From: an uncultured Lachnospiraceae bacterium
GTDB taxonomy: Bacteria > Bacillota > Clostridia > Lachnospirales > Lachnospiraceae
Length of the DNA stretch: 48,198 nt
Reading direction: 5' to 3'
Assembly: GCA_910583835.1 (NCBI GenBank)
Contig: CAJTYM010000001.1
Coordinates: forward strand, 1-48,198
How positions within the stretch are numbered: position 1 is the first letter of the stretch; each line of letters starts with the position of its first letter. The notes beneath the pieces were generated by a model. The model was not told the DNA's origin, made no database searches, and saw only the letters and a program-made list of their open reading frames with translations. Positions 17,955 through 26,218 of this stretch are shown piece by piece. A program made the translations under genes and the position numbers.

Positions 17955-19232
17955 CTAAATATTCAGCGCCATTCCTGCCGGTATGACCAGAATTGCCAGT
18001 ACGATTGCCAGCATTATCCCCATCGGCAGCAATAGCTTTGTGCCAGCCTCCTCCCCAATCTGCCTGGCATGTGCTTTGCGCTGTTCATACGCCTCCCATT
18101 CTTCCTGCTCCAGCAGTCTCTGCATTCCCTGCGCTCCTTTGCGCACGTTCTGCACAATCAGCGCCGACAGCTTTCGGTAAATGCCAAGCTGGCAGCGTGT
18201 GCCAAAATTTTCATAAGCCTGCAGCTCCCCTACGCCATCGCGTATTTCATGCAAGGTATGCAACATTTCCTCATAGGCATAACGTTCTTCTGTTTCGCCT
18301 CGTTCACGCTTCTTCTGATAAGCTAAAGCAATCTTTTCCCAGGCAAGGGAAATGTTCATGCCCGCTCCCAACAGCAATGAAAATTTACCGACAATGCCAG
18401 CATAATCTATCGTCATCTGTCTGTCCCTGGCTGCCTTTTTACGCCTGTTTTCTTCTTTTTCCCGCAGAAATATGCCCGCCGCTGCTACTGCTGCCAGAAA
18501 AATCATTATCAAACTGCGGTTTACTGACTTCTGACGCCAGACAACCTCCTTTCCCTCTACCTTATCCGGCAGCTTGATATAACTGCTGTTTTCCTCCTCG
18601 TTCTGTGCAGACACCATGTCTGTCAGCTTCTCTGCAAGCTGCTCCTGCGGGGATTTTTCCCTGGGCGCTGCCCGTACCATGAACTGATAGAGACAAGTCT
18701 CTTCCTGACAGACCAGCTCTGCCGTAATTTCCACCAAAACCGGCTTTTGCGGGTGCTGCCTCAAAGTACCGTCCGCGTGGAAAATATCATAGTCAGAAAA
18801 CTGATATGTTGCCTCCACCGCACCTTCCTGCAGATATTCCGGCAGATACAGGCGCTCCGTCACCTGATTCTTGGAGGGATTGCTGCCCAAAACCAACGTA
18901 TCCAATTCCGTTTTTGCCTTTTCCAGACATTTTCTTTTCTGTACCTTTGTCAGCTTTTTCTCAGCAATTTCCAGATTCAGCGGATAATCCTCAAGTTCCC
19001 CCAGCACATCTACGAAAAACTCTTTTTCCAATACTCCCTGACCTGGCTGATTCCTGGCAATCTTGTTCCTGTTCTCCACTCTTCCATCCAAATGGGCAGT
19101 CACTGCCGCCAACAGAAATCCTACAGCAAGAATCCATGAGACATGATACCATTTCTTTCCTTGCAAAGCTTTGCGCTTTTGGTAAATGGCTGCTGCCAGA
19201 CAGATGGCTGCCCCTGTGAGATACCAATACAT
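17955..19232 (-). CDS. tadC: TadC-like pilus assembly membrane protein (GspF superfamily)
   Basis: A 425-residue inner-membrane platform protein. Two N-terminal helices, then a long extracytoplasmic insert (about 60-230), then a helix (LIMIFLAAVAAAGIFL). The GspF-type cytoplasmic region follows, with DYAGIVGKFSLLLGAGMNISLAWEKIA and GAQGMQRLLEQEEWEAYEQRKAHARQIGEEAGTKLLLPMGIML. The last segments are typical of TadC. AGGAGGG sits five bases before ATG 19232. With TadB it forms the platform driven by the TadA ATPase. The large N-terminal insert is longer than in proteobacterial TadC. Confidence 0.88.
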   Translation of the reverse strand: MYWYLTGAAICLAAAIYQKRKALQGKKWYHVSWILAVGFLLAAVTAHLDGRVENRNKIARNQPGQGVLEKEFFVDVLGELEDYPLNLEIAEKKLTKVQKRKCLEKAKTELDTLVLGSNPSKNQVTERLYLPEYLQEGAVEATYQFSDYDIFHADGTLRQHPQKPVLVEITAELVCQEETCLYQFMVRAAPREKSPQEQLAEKLTDMVSAQNEEENSSYIKLPDKVEGKEVVWRQKSVNRSLIMIFLAAVAAAGIFLREKEENRRKKAARDRQMTIDYAGIVGKFSLLLGAGMNISLAWEKIALAYQKKRERGETEERYAYEEMLHTLHEIRDGVGELQAYENFGTRCQLGIYRKLSALIVQNVRKGAQGMQRLLEQEEWEAYEQRKAHARQIGEEAGTKLLLPMGIMLAIVLAILVIPAGMALNI

Positions 19233-19263
19233 AAGGACCCTCCTTTCGCATTTACCCCCTATG

Positions 19264-20055
19264 TTACATCCGAATATCTAAGATTTTCTCCGCCAGCAGA
19301 AATGCTCCCAGATATACCAGCAAGCAGACCGTCATTACTGCTGCCCCCAGCAGATTCCCATACAGCGGCGCCAGGAACTCAGGGGAAGTCAGCCCTACAT
19401 AGAGCAGAATGCCAAATGGCACCAAATCCATAATGCGCTGTTCTGTCCTTTTTGCTGTTATCACCGTGATAATCTCCCGCTCCACATCCGACTTCTGGCG
19501 AATCTTTCCCACTGTATCCTGGAATATTTTCATCATATCTCCTCCGCCTCGCTTGGCAAAGGAAAACACCTGGGAAAAGCTGACGATTTCCTCTACCCCG
19601 CTGCGCTGTGCCAAATCCTCCACCAATTGCTCCAAGGGCTCATTAAACTGCAGCTGATGGCAGATAGCGCAAAACTCCCGTGCCATCACGCCTTTTTCTC
19701 CAAAGAGCCGGACATACTCCTCCCATGCCTGTGAGAAAGCATTTTCCATGGAATAACCTGCTTTGAGAAACGATGATATCATCTGCATCATCTCCCCAAA
19801 CTGATACAGCAACTCCCTCTTTTGCTTTGACAGAAGCTGTCTGCAGAAAAACTTCCTTGTCAGAAACAGCATAGGCACAATAATTACGAATGCATATATG
19901 CTTCGGTAAAACAGCCAAGATATCAGACATGTCATACCTGCCGTTGCCGCAAACCAGAGCAAATTTTCCCGCCAGTTAAGTACATAATGTCTGTAATCCT
20001 TTCCTAGCCTCTGCTGCGATGACGCTTTGCAATTTCTGCCCTCCATCCCTTTCAT
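19264..20055 (-). CDS. tadB: TadB-like pilus assembly membrane protein (GspF superfamily)
   Basis: A 263-residue partner of TadC. It has two helices near the N-terminus, a cytoplasmic GspF-like helical bundle (FGEMMQMISSFLKAGYSMENAF ... RSGVEEIVSFSQVFSFAKRGGGDMMKIFQDT), and two C-terminal helices after the SDVEREIITVITAKRTEQRIMD segment typical of TadB. GAGGAGG lies ten bases before ATG 20055, and the start is only 19 bp after the tadA stop, so translation follows tadA. With tadA split by the element, expression of this operon part depends on whatever reads out of the element. Confidence 0.88.
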   Translation of the reverse strand: MKGMEGRNCKASSQQRLGKDYRHYVLNWRENLLWFAATAGMTCLISWLFYRSIYAFVIIVPMLFLTRKFFCRQLLSKQKRELLYQFGEMMQMISSFLKAGYSMENAFSQAWEEYVRLFGEKGVMAREFCAICHQLQFNEPLEQLVEDLAQRSGVEEIVSFSQVFSFAKRGGGDMMKIFQDTVGKIRQKSDVEREIITVITAKRTEQRIMDLVPFGILLYVGLTSPEFLAPLYGNLLGAAVMTVCLLVYLGAFLLAEKILDIRM

Positions 20056-20074
20056 TTCCTGCTCGCCTCCTCTT

Positions 20075-20440
20075 TCATTTCCTGTCTCCCTCCACTTCTA
20101 ATCCCGCCGCATACAGCTTACCCCGATGGATTAACTCCCCCCGCTTCATCCAGCTTCCTCTTATTCTGCCGCAATGCTCCCCCATTTCGACAAACTCATA
20201 CAGGGGATTCAGAAGGATTTCCCCTCCCTCCAGCTTGTCAATTTCCGTGATGGCAAGAAGCCTCCGGCTGCGGTCCCTCAATTTTCCCAAATGCACCAGG
20301 ACGTCCACACCGGCTGCAATCTGCGCCCGGATTGCCTGTAAGGGAAGTTCCATGCCCATAAGGACCATTGTCTCCATGCGACTAATCATGTCCTGGCAGC
20401 TATTGGCATGCCCAGTACTCAGTGAACCGTCATGCCCTGT
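20075..20440 (-). pseudogene. tadA: 3' fragment of tadA/cpaF (pilus ATPase), split by the mobile element
   Basis: The minus strand reads TGHDGSLSTGHANSCQDMIS and continues RMETMVLMGMELPLQAIRAQIAAGVDV, which is the conserved Walker B/His-box to C-terminal region of the TadA/CpaF secretion ATPase. The reading frame is open from about 20440 to the TGA at 20075, but upstream it runs into a TAA in the recombinase 3' end. The 5' three-quarters of the gene are absent here and should lie at the other end of the inserted element. As it stands, the pilus motor cannot be made from this fragment. Confidence 0.9.
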
Positions 20441-20445
20441 CGGAA
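20426..20445. other. Element/chromosome junction (attachment site) in tadA
   Basis: The recombinase reading frame ends at TGA 20430-20432, within codons that belong to the tadA TGHDG motif (ACAGGGCATGAC on the minus strand). The last few recombinase codons are therefore built from target-gene DNA. The exact crossover core cannot be fixed without the other junction, but it must lie near ACAGGGCATGACGG. Confidence 0.75.
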
Positions 20446-22148
20446 CATCTTACCGGCAAGGAGAAAAACATATTCTTCCAGTCTACGTCGTCATCTTGGC
20501 GGCAATTGATAAACCTTAAATTAGAGCATATGCCATCAAAAGAAAGTGGAATAATATACTCTTGCGTAATTATATTATTATAAACTGTGCCGAATTTCAG
20601 AATAACTATGACATTCCCATCCGCACATACAATAATCCGGTCAATAAAATTTTCAACAACACTTCTGTCAATTATATCCACCTTTTTTATCTTCTCAATA
20701 TGCTCCCTGACGCCAAGAATTTCTTTTTCCAAATCCTCTGCATTTTTACGCTGTTTGGAGAGATTTTCAATCTCTTTTTCCAGTTCGTCTTTCTGTTTCT
20801 TATTCTGCTGGTACATTTCAAAGAATGCTTCTTTCATGGAAGGTTCAGGCGCATCCCTCCATGCAATGAGGTTCTTATTCAGTTCCTTTTCAACTTTGGC
20901 AAGCCTTTTCTGGCATGTTTTCAATGGCTCGTCATCTTTGGCTGCCGCTATGCTGGCTTCCCTGATGATGCCCACCAGATTGTCAATGCAGGCTTCGTGG
21001 TTCCTTAAGAATGTGTTAATGGAAGCGCGGCAGATTTGAATCAGAGTCTTTTCATAAATCCGGTTATACTTTGTATTATTACATACAGCGTTTAGTTCCT
21101 TTTTCTTCTTCGAGAAATAATCTTTATACACCCCGATGGTCTTTTTCCTGTCGCTATATTGAAAATGGAACTGTGTCCCACAGTCCCCGCAGAACACCTT
21201 GCCCGCAAACAAATGAGTCCCTTTGAACCGTGCCTGCGTTTCTTTTTTATCCGGCTTATCATAAATATGCCTGCGTTCCTCACGGAGTTTCTGCGCCAAG
21301 TCAAACAGCTCTTCTGACACGATAGCAGGTCCATCAACAGCAACCCACTCCTCTCTGGGGCGGCTGTAGCGTTTCTTCTTCGCATTCATGCCCACGCTCA
21401 AATCAGAACCTTTTTTATTGATATGGAACAAGCCCTTATATGATTCATCTGCCAACCTGCTCGACACTGTATTAGCTGTAAGTATTTTCCCACTCTTTGA
21501 ACCATACACGCCATGTTCAGCCAGCTTCCTTGCTATCTCTGTGACACCCAAATTGCCGTAAACATACCATTCAAACATTTTGCGGATAATTGCCGCTTCA
21601 TCTTCGTTTACCGCCATACACTTATTTTTATAATCCCAGTAGTAGCCGAACCTGACATCCGTAGCGTTAAGTCTTTTTGCCTCGCACTTCTGCTTATGTG
21701 CTGTCCTGCCCTTCTGCGACTGCCCGAACACCACATGCTGGTTTATAAGCGCATGAAACCCATGCATTGTGACCTGTTCGCCATTGAATGGGTCAAATAT
21801 GTTGTTTGATACAATAAAAATAATCTTAACCCCACACTCTCTGCATATGGTCTGCAAGTAACCGTCTACCTCTGTTGAACGACACAGCCTGCTCTCATCT
21901 TTGGCAATAATATATTGGATATCTCCCTGCATTACTCTTTCAATCATTGCGCTGAATTCAGGGCGTCTGTTCGTTGCCCCGCTGATACCGTCGTCTACAT
22001 ATTTCCCCATAAGGATTAGTTTTGGATGCTTCTTTATATATTCATCACAAAGCAGCATCTGGTTTTTACAGCTTTCTGCCTGCCCTTCATTATCCGTACT
22101 GACACGAGCATATGCCACACAGTTTCCAGCCAGTTTTTCATCATACAT
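20430..22148 (-). CDS. Large serine recombinase (integrase)
   Basis: A 572-residue site-specific recombinase. Residues 10-140 form the resolvase-like catalytic domain with nucleophile Ser17 in AYARVSTDNEGQ, followed by DDGISGATNRRPEFSAMIE and the ESRLCRS segment. A recombinase domain (about 165-270), a zinc-ribbon-like CGDCGTQFHFQY and a long coiled coil (about 385-500) follow, as in integrases of clostridial elements. ATG 22148 has GGAGGG eight bases upstream and overlaps the upstream stop (ATGTATGA). The last codons run into the tadA target. It presumably integrates and excises this element; direction control may depend on the two proteins encoded upstream. Confidence 0.93.
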   Translation of the reverse strand: MYDEKLAGNCVAYARVSTDNEGQAESCKNQMLLCDEYIKKHPKLILMGKYVDDGISGATNRRPEFSAMIERVMQGDIQYIIAKDESRLCRSTEVDGYLQTICRECGVKIIFIVSNNIFDPFNGEQVTMHGFHALINQHVVFGQSQKGRTAHKQKCEAKRLNATDVRFGYYWDYKNKCMAVNEDEAAIIRKMFEWYVYGNLGVTEIARKLAEHGVYGSKSGKILTANTVSSRLADESYKGLFHINKKGSDLSVGMNAKKKRYSRPREEWVAVDGPAIVSEELFDLAQKLREERRHIYDKPDKKETQARFKGTHLFAGKVFCGDCGTQFHFQYSDRKKTIGVYKDYFSKKKKELNAVCNNTKYNRIYEKTLIQICRASINTFLRNHEACIDNLVGIIREASIAAAKDDEPLKTCQKRLAKVEKELNKNLIAWRDAPEPSMKEAFFEMYQQNKKQKDELEKEIENLSKQRKNAEDLEKEILGVREHIEKIKKVDIIDRSVVENFIDRIIVCADGNVIVILKFGTVYNNIITQEYIIPLSFDGICSNLRFINCRQDDDVDWKNMFFSLPVRCSDRA

Positions 22149-22833
22149 TATTTTTTCCCTCCATTTCATATGGCAGATATATTTCGTCATGCATACTGTA
22201 AATGTCTTTCTGCACTAAATGACGGATTTTACAGAATTTACTCGTCCGCCAATGGATGTCCCCAAATGACCGTACCAGCACAACATCGTATTGGTCTTTG
22301 TCCCTGATTAGCTGCTGTAGTTCCTTTTGATTCCCATCAACCTTATTTCCCCCCAAATCAGCATAACGATGGAGCAGATTCCAGTCCGTTTTTTCTTTTA
22401 TGAACAAATCCATGATTTCATACTGTAAATCCAGCGAATGCCCTGTGATTTCCAGCCCACAGTAATACACAGCAATATTCCGCTTTTGCTTCAATGGCGG
22501 CTCAGTGAAACAGAAGCCGCCATCTTCCAATGTATGTATCTGTATCCCGGATTTGCTCAAACGCACAAGCTCTGACATACAGATTCCGGTGTTTTTCCGC
22601 AGATGATAAAAATCTTTCAATATCAGGGCTTTATATGCCTGCACATTTTCCATAAGTTGTTCCAACTGTATCTGGTCGCATTTACGCAGCGTTTTGTCTA
22701 CAAATACATCCACTTCATCATATCCGACATTGTGTGCAAACGCTTTCAGCCGTTCCAGTTCTTTTTGATATACAACCGGGCGGATTTGCGAGCCATCTGT
22801 AAAATGGTAAACTGCTGCCTTGCCTTCCCTCAT
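22141..22833 (-). CDS. Protein with two degenerate serine-recombinase-like domains
   Basis: A 230-residue protein. The first half (AVYHFTDG... VDVFVDKTLRKCDQIQLEQLM ... KALILKDFYHLRKN ... LVRLSKSGIQIHTLEDGGF) and the second half (NIAVYYCGLEITGHSLDLQYEIMDLF ... YADLGGNKVDGNQKELQQLI ... YDVVLVRSFGDIHW) both follow the strand/helix pattern of the resolvase catalytic fold. Neither has the Arg-x-Ser nucleophile motif. The start (ATG 22833, GAGGGGG upstream) overlaps the previous stop, and its own stop overlaps the recombinase start. A catalytically dead partner or direction factor for the recombinase is the best guess; the fold assignment is my own pattern reading. Confidence 0.7.
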   Translation of the reverse strand: MREGKAAVYHFTDGSQIRPVVYQKELERLKAFAHNVGYDEVDVFVDKTLRKCDQIQLEQLMENVQAYKALILKDFYHLRKNTGICMSELVRLSKSGIQIHTLEDGGFCFTEPPLKQKRNIAVYYCGLEITGHSLDLQYEIMDLFIKEKTDWNLLHRYADLGGNKVDGNQKELQQLIRDKDQYDVVLVRSFGDIHWRTSKFCKIRHLVQKDIYSMHDEIYLPYEMEGKNNV

Positions 22834-22837
22834 ATCA

Positions 22838-23002
22838 TCACGCCCCCTCTGCAATCTTTTCCATTGCCAGCGTACACACTTTATCCGTCAGAATCCCCTG
22901 TTCATACAGCATCTTCAGGAATGCCCGCTGTACTTGTACTTCCGTATTTTTTGTGTCTTTCATGCTGTTTTCCCGTTTGATGCAAACTATCTTATTATTC
23001 AT
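22838..23002 (-). CDS. Small protein at head of the recombinase operon
   Basis: A 54-residue protein, MNNKIVCIKRENSMKDTKNT then EVQVQRAFLKMLYEQGILTD and KVCTLAMEKIAEGA. AAGGAAGGG precedes the ATG at good distance, and its TGA overlaps the next gene's start region. The helix-turn pattern FLKMLYEQGILTDKVCTLAMEKI resembles SHOCT-like short helical modules that occur beside clostridial recombinases. Likely the first gene of the three-gene integration module; function unknown. Confidence 0.7.
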   Translation of the reverse strand: MNNKIVCIKRENSMKDTKNTEVQVQRAFLKMLYEQGILTDKVCTLAMEKIAEGA

Positions 23003-23221
23003 AAAACCCTTCCTTTCCTGATTATTAGATTATGGGGCTTATACAGTTTCCATTGCTGGATTATTTTCTTTCAAAATTGCTCCCGCATTTTTTTCATAAA
23101 TGCATCCTGCCAGAAAGTATCCAAATTCGTTCGAACCGCAGCAAGAAGCCAGTATTTATGGGAGATAACCTTACCTTATTTTCCTCACTTCTTGTATGAT
23201 TTTTGAAAATTGCACAAAAAA

Positions 23222-23275
23222 ACAGTGCAACAAATATAAATCCCAATGGTTAGGAATTTATATTTGTTACACTGT
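23222..23275. repeat. Near-perfect 22-bp inverted repeat (hairpin)
   Basis: ACAGTGCAACAAATATAAA (from 23222) is matched by the inverse of TTTATATTTGTTACACTGT (to 23275), with one mismatch and a short loop. It sits upstream of the recombinase operon. It could be a bidirectional terminator, an operator, or a recombinase accessory site; no T-tract decides for terminator. Confidence 0.65.
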
Positions 23276-23700
23276 CCGCTTCACTTATAATATATAAAGT
23301 TCGCCCGGAATTGTTCTCTCGATGGGTTGCCCCATATTGGTATCAGAATGGATACCTCATTTGAAGCCATTATGGCTTCGGTATTCCCCCCAAGCCTGTA
23401 TATGTACCGGAAGCACCTGAACAATAGATACTCTGGCAGTTGCCATATACAAAACTCTGTGGAATCACAGTAGTAACTGCTTCTTTATTTGATTTTCAAT
23501 TTTATGCTATCATAAGAAAAAATTCCGAAAAATTTTGCTCTAATATTTTGCCTTGCATCAAAATTACAAAAAAAAATTCCTATTATATTTATAATTATAT
23601 TATTTTCAAGCCTTTTCTGCGTCTGGATTCCGGCAGGGGCTTCCTTTGCCCAATCAGGCATCTTCTCTGTATTGATTCTGTAATTTTTACGGTATGCTCT
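23276..23700. other. Gene-free region with small hairpins
   Basis: No credible ORF is present. Between about 23320 and 23385 there are successive small stem-loops: GGGTTGCCCC, GGTATC...GATACC and GAAGCC...GGCTTC. The rest, up to 23620, is AT-rich. A structured leader or small RNA is possible but not supported by a promoter or terminator that I can identify. Confidence 0.4.
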
Positions 23701-24234
23701 TTACAGCAACCGTCCTTCCAAGGGAGGCTTATCACATAGGTGTGCAGCGGTCTTCTGCTTCGGCGGATTGGCTGTGTGATATTCAATTGCATATCTTAGT
23801 ATGGTATTCCTTGACAGAATCGCTTTTGCAACGCCATTAACGGAACATAAAAAGAACTTTCTTTTGTCGTCTATATCAGCATGTTTGATTACAGTAATGG
23901 CGTCCGTGATTTTGACATTTTTGGCATATTTGTTGATGAACGGGATGATGCCGAGGGCTTCTATCTGGGTGTAATTGCTCTGGATTCTGTCCCAGTATGT
24001 GCTTCTGTTGACGTTGTATTGCCGACACATTTCGCTGATGCTGGCAAATGTATGACCGAATGGGTCTTGGATGGCAGGGGCTTCTTTTGTAGGGGTAGTC
24101 AGATTGCGCTCTAATGACCAGCCCCTCTTTTTGCGTCCGTCATATGCAGCTCTTGATATGCCATAATATTCACACATGGTTTTTATGCTTTCAAATGAAT
24201 TGCCTTGGGTGTCTTTGCATGGTTTTTTGAACAT
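23701..24234 (-). CDS. Protein with two repeated DNA-binding-like modules (NUMOD-like)
   Basis: A 177-residue protein. Two units repeat: KDTQGNSFESIKTMCEYYGI followed by SRAAYDGRKKRGWSLERNL, and QDPFGHTFASISEMCRQYNV followed by NRSTYWDRIQ. The pattern (D-x-x-G-x-x-F-x-S-I, MC, tyrosine, helix, basic turn) is like the modular helix-turn-helix units (NUMOD type) seen in phage and element proteins. A C-terminal region (about 95-177) has no recognised fold. Start has GAGAGGA six bases upstream. Probably a DNA-binding accessory or regulator of the element. Confidence 0.65.
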   Translation of the reverse strand: MFKKPCKDTQGNSFESIKTMCEYYGISRAAYDGRKKRGWSLERNLTTPTKEAPAIQDPFGHTFASISEMCRQYNVNRSTYWDRIQSNYTQIEALGIIPFINKYAKNVKITDAITVIKHADIDDKRKFFLCSVNGVAKAILSRNTILRYAIEYHTANPPKQKTAAHLCDKPPLEGRLL

Positions 24235-24333
24235 TGTTTGTCCTCTCTTTCTTAATTTGTATTTTTTGTTGCGGATTGGCTCCGCAATATGTCTCAGGGT
24301 ATCCGGATTGCAGCGGGATATCCCGTTGTTCCG

Positions 24334-24462
24334 CTATTTCCAAAAGCGGAACACAGGAATCCAGTATTTACGGGGGAATGCCTGCCCACGCTCTGCGTAA
24401 ACGACTTTCAAAATGTCAATATCCGTATGCCGGACATCTGTTCCGAGGTTTTCGTGTAACAT
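24334..24462 (-). CDS. Possible 42-residue small protein
   Basis: The minus strand reads MLHENLGTDVRHTDIDILKV and ends PRKYWIPVFRFWK. AGGAAAGGA lies shortly before the ATG and the same-direction neighbour begins 99 bp later. No family recognised. The stop is within a small inverted repeat (CCGCTATTTCCAAAAGCGG), which may end its transcript. It could equally be a chance ORF. Confidence 0.4.
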   Translation of the reverse strand: MLHENLGTDVRHTDIDILKVVYAERGQAFPRKYWIPVFRFWK

Positions 24463-24933
24463 TTTTTTGTTTCCTTTCCTCATCCGCGCTCTCAGGCACG
24501 GATGATATTTTTATAGTTTTTGCTTTTGGATATGATGAAAGAAAAGAAAAAGCCCCGATACGGATGCAGACATAAGTTTGCACCTCGCACGAGGCTTCTG
24601 GATATTCTATTTATTTGATATGAATTTTTGGAAATAAAAAAACCGTAAAACTCAACAAAAATAAATAGATACACTTATGATTCTTCATCATAAAAGCCTC
24701 TAATATTTTTGTGATTTTTGCGGTCGAGATACAAATCACATGAACTCTGGACTTACTAAAGCAGTCTCTAGGGAACACTATAAACTACCAAACTATAATT
24801 AAATCTGGCATAAAACCTCCGTTGAGGTTTTTGTATTCTACACGACTAAAAACTGCCGCCACCTTAAAAGTATTATTTACTTTTTATATTTTCATATTCT
24901 ACAACAAAAAAATCAATCTGTCAACAATAAATT
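24463..24933. other. Gene-free region with terminator-like hairpins
   Basis: No convincing gene. On the minus strand an imperfect stem-loop (GCCTCGTGCGAGGTGC against GCATCCGTATCGGGGC, 24548-24597) is followed by TTTTTC and looks like a terminator for the PAPS-reductase-like gene's transcript. At 24812-24831, AAAACCTC pairs with GAGGTTTT, a second short bidirectional terminator. Confidence 0.5.
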
Positions 24934-25758
24934 TTAAGAAAAGTCAAATATGCTTAGCTGTCTATTTCCCAGCCTTATGTCCTCGTCTATGTCGTCTATA
25001 TCCATACATTCATTGAAAACACTTTGCAGGCTCTTTGCCTTTTTCCATGTGTGCTGTATCTTCATTTCTGCCCGTACATACTCTGCCGCCATTTCTGGGT
25101 ATCTTTTCATGTTCTCTGCGGCGTGTCGTTCTGGCATGAACATACAAAACATACAGCTGCACCTACCGACGTATTCATAGCATGGGTGCGGCTCTAGCTT
25201 AAGTTCCCTGCCCTGCTCAAACATTTTGCCTTTTTCATAATCCAGGCAAGGTCTGTACCAATGGCACATAAAATCTGCTACCCGCTTTGTCTTAAGCGTC
25301 GTGCTGTGGTATTCCAGCTCTGGCAGCTTTGCCCGCCCCGTGCTTTCGTCCCTGCGCTCCCCAGATACAAATAAGCACTTTGCGCCTAACTGCTGCCTAT
25401 GCTGCCGTATCCATTTATCAGTCACCGCTGTTTTCAGATAAGCCGTACACCAGCGATTTTTCATATCTGGAAACTTAAGCCGCTCATTCAGCAGCAACCC
25501 TAAAAAGCCTCTGGCATCCGCTAGCAGAACCGGCTTAACTCCCATGAGCGTTGCCACCTTGTAAAACAGCGCTACATTTTCTGGGTACTCGCAGCCAGTA
25601 TCGCAATAAAGCAGATATATCCTTTCTTTAGGGAAATTCTTAACCGCCCAGTATAGCGCCCCCGTGCTGTCTATCCCGTTTGAGTAGCTTACTAGTACGC
25701 TGGTATACTCCAAATCGCTTAATAATCCCTCTGTCGGTACTACCTTTGTGCGTGCCAT
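24934..25758 (-). CDS. PAPS reductase/PP-loop ATPase-like protein
   Basis: A 274-residue adenine nucleotide alpha-hydrolase. The PP-loop SYSNGIDSTGAL (about residue 29) binds nucleotide; LYCDTGCEYPENV and the GERRDESTGRAKLPE segment are typical of the phosphoadenosine-phosphosulfate reductase family found on phages and elements. Cysteines in GRCSCMFCMF could hold a metal or Fe-S cluster. These element-borne relatives include DNA-modification (DndC-like) and unknown enzymes, and no dnd genes are near, so the substrate is open. Start has GGGAGG eight bases upstream. Confidence 0.85.
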   Translation of the reverse strand: MARTKVVPTEGLLSDLEYTSVLVSYSNGIDSTGALYWAVKNFPKERIYLLYCDTGCEYPENVALFYKVATLMGVKPVLLADARGFLGLLLNERLKFPDMKNRWCTAYLKTAVTDKWIRQHRQQLGAKCLFVSGERRDESTGRAKLPELEYHSTTLKTKRVADFMCHWYRPCLDYEKGKMFEQGRELKLEPHPCYEYVGRCSCMFCMFMPERHAAENMKRYPEMAAEYVRAEMKIQHTWKKAKSLQSVFNECMDIDDIDEDIRLGNRQLSIFDFS

Positions 25759-25868
25759 TGTGTTTACCTCCCTTTTGTTCCCCTCTTAGTTTAAAGTATC
25801 TCTTGCCTTAAGCATCATTTCTATTGTCCAGTCCTTTCAAACTTGCCTGCTGTTCTTAAAAAGGATAT

Positions 25869-26126
25869 GGGACAGTAAGATAGGACAGTGGATTTTCTTC
25901 CCATAAATGAGGATATTTTTACAGAAAAAGTGATTCACTGTGCTACTGTCCTATGTTTTTTAATTTCATAGTATTTACATTTTTTGTTATATCTAAATAA
26001 AATGATTTTTATAGGACAGTAGGACAGTTACTCTGTAAAAATGCTGATTTATGGACAGATTCCCACTGTCCTATGGTAAAATAACAGTACAGTACGACGA
26101 ACAGCGGGAACATTTAATAGGACAGC
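25869..26126. repeat. Array of TAGGACAGT repeats in both orientations (iteron-like)
   Basis: At least seven copies or close variants of TAGGACAGT or its inverse ACTGTCCTA: 25869 (GGGACAGT), 25881, 25945 (inverse), 26012, 26020 (overlapping by one base), 26065 (inverse) and 26118. AT-rich DNA lies between them. No ORF covers the region. The layout matches iteron arrays of replication origins or multi-site operators. Confidence 0.7.
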
Positions 26127-26218
26127 ATGGATGTGTAAACAAACTGATTTTAATCTGTTGCCGAGAGTATCACGTCAGTAATACCGAAAGTCTTTCAGGC
26201 TTGATGTAAATGATGCCC

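Noticed and set aside
24234..24575. 113-codon plus ORF
   Set aside because: No ribosome site, low-complexity Cys/Ser/Phe composition, over the terminator-like hairpin.
25869..26126. CRISPR array
   Set aside because: Repeats are only about 9 bp, in both orientations, with irregular spacing and no cas genes.
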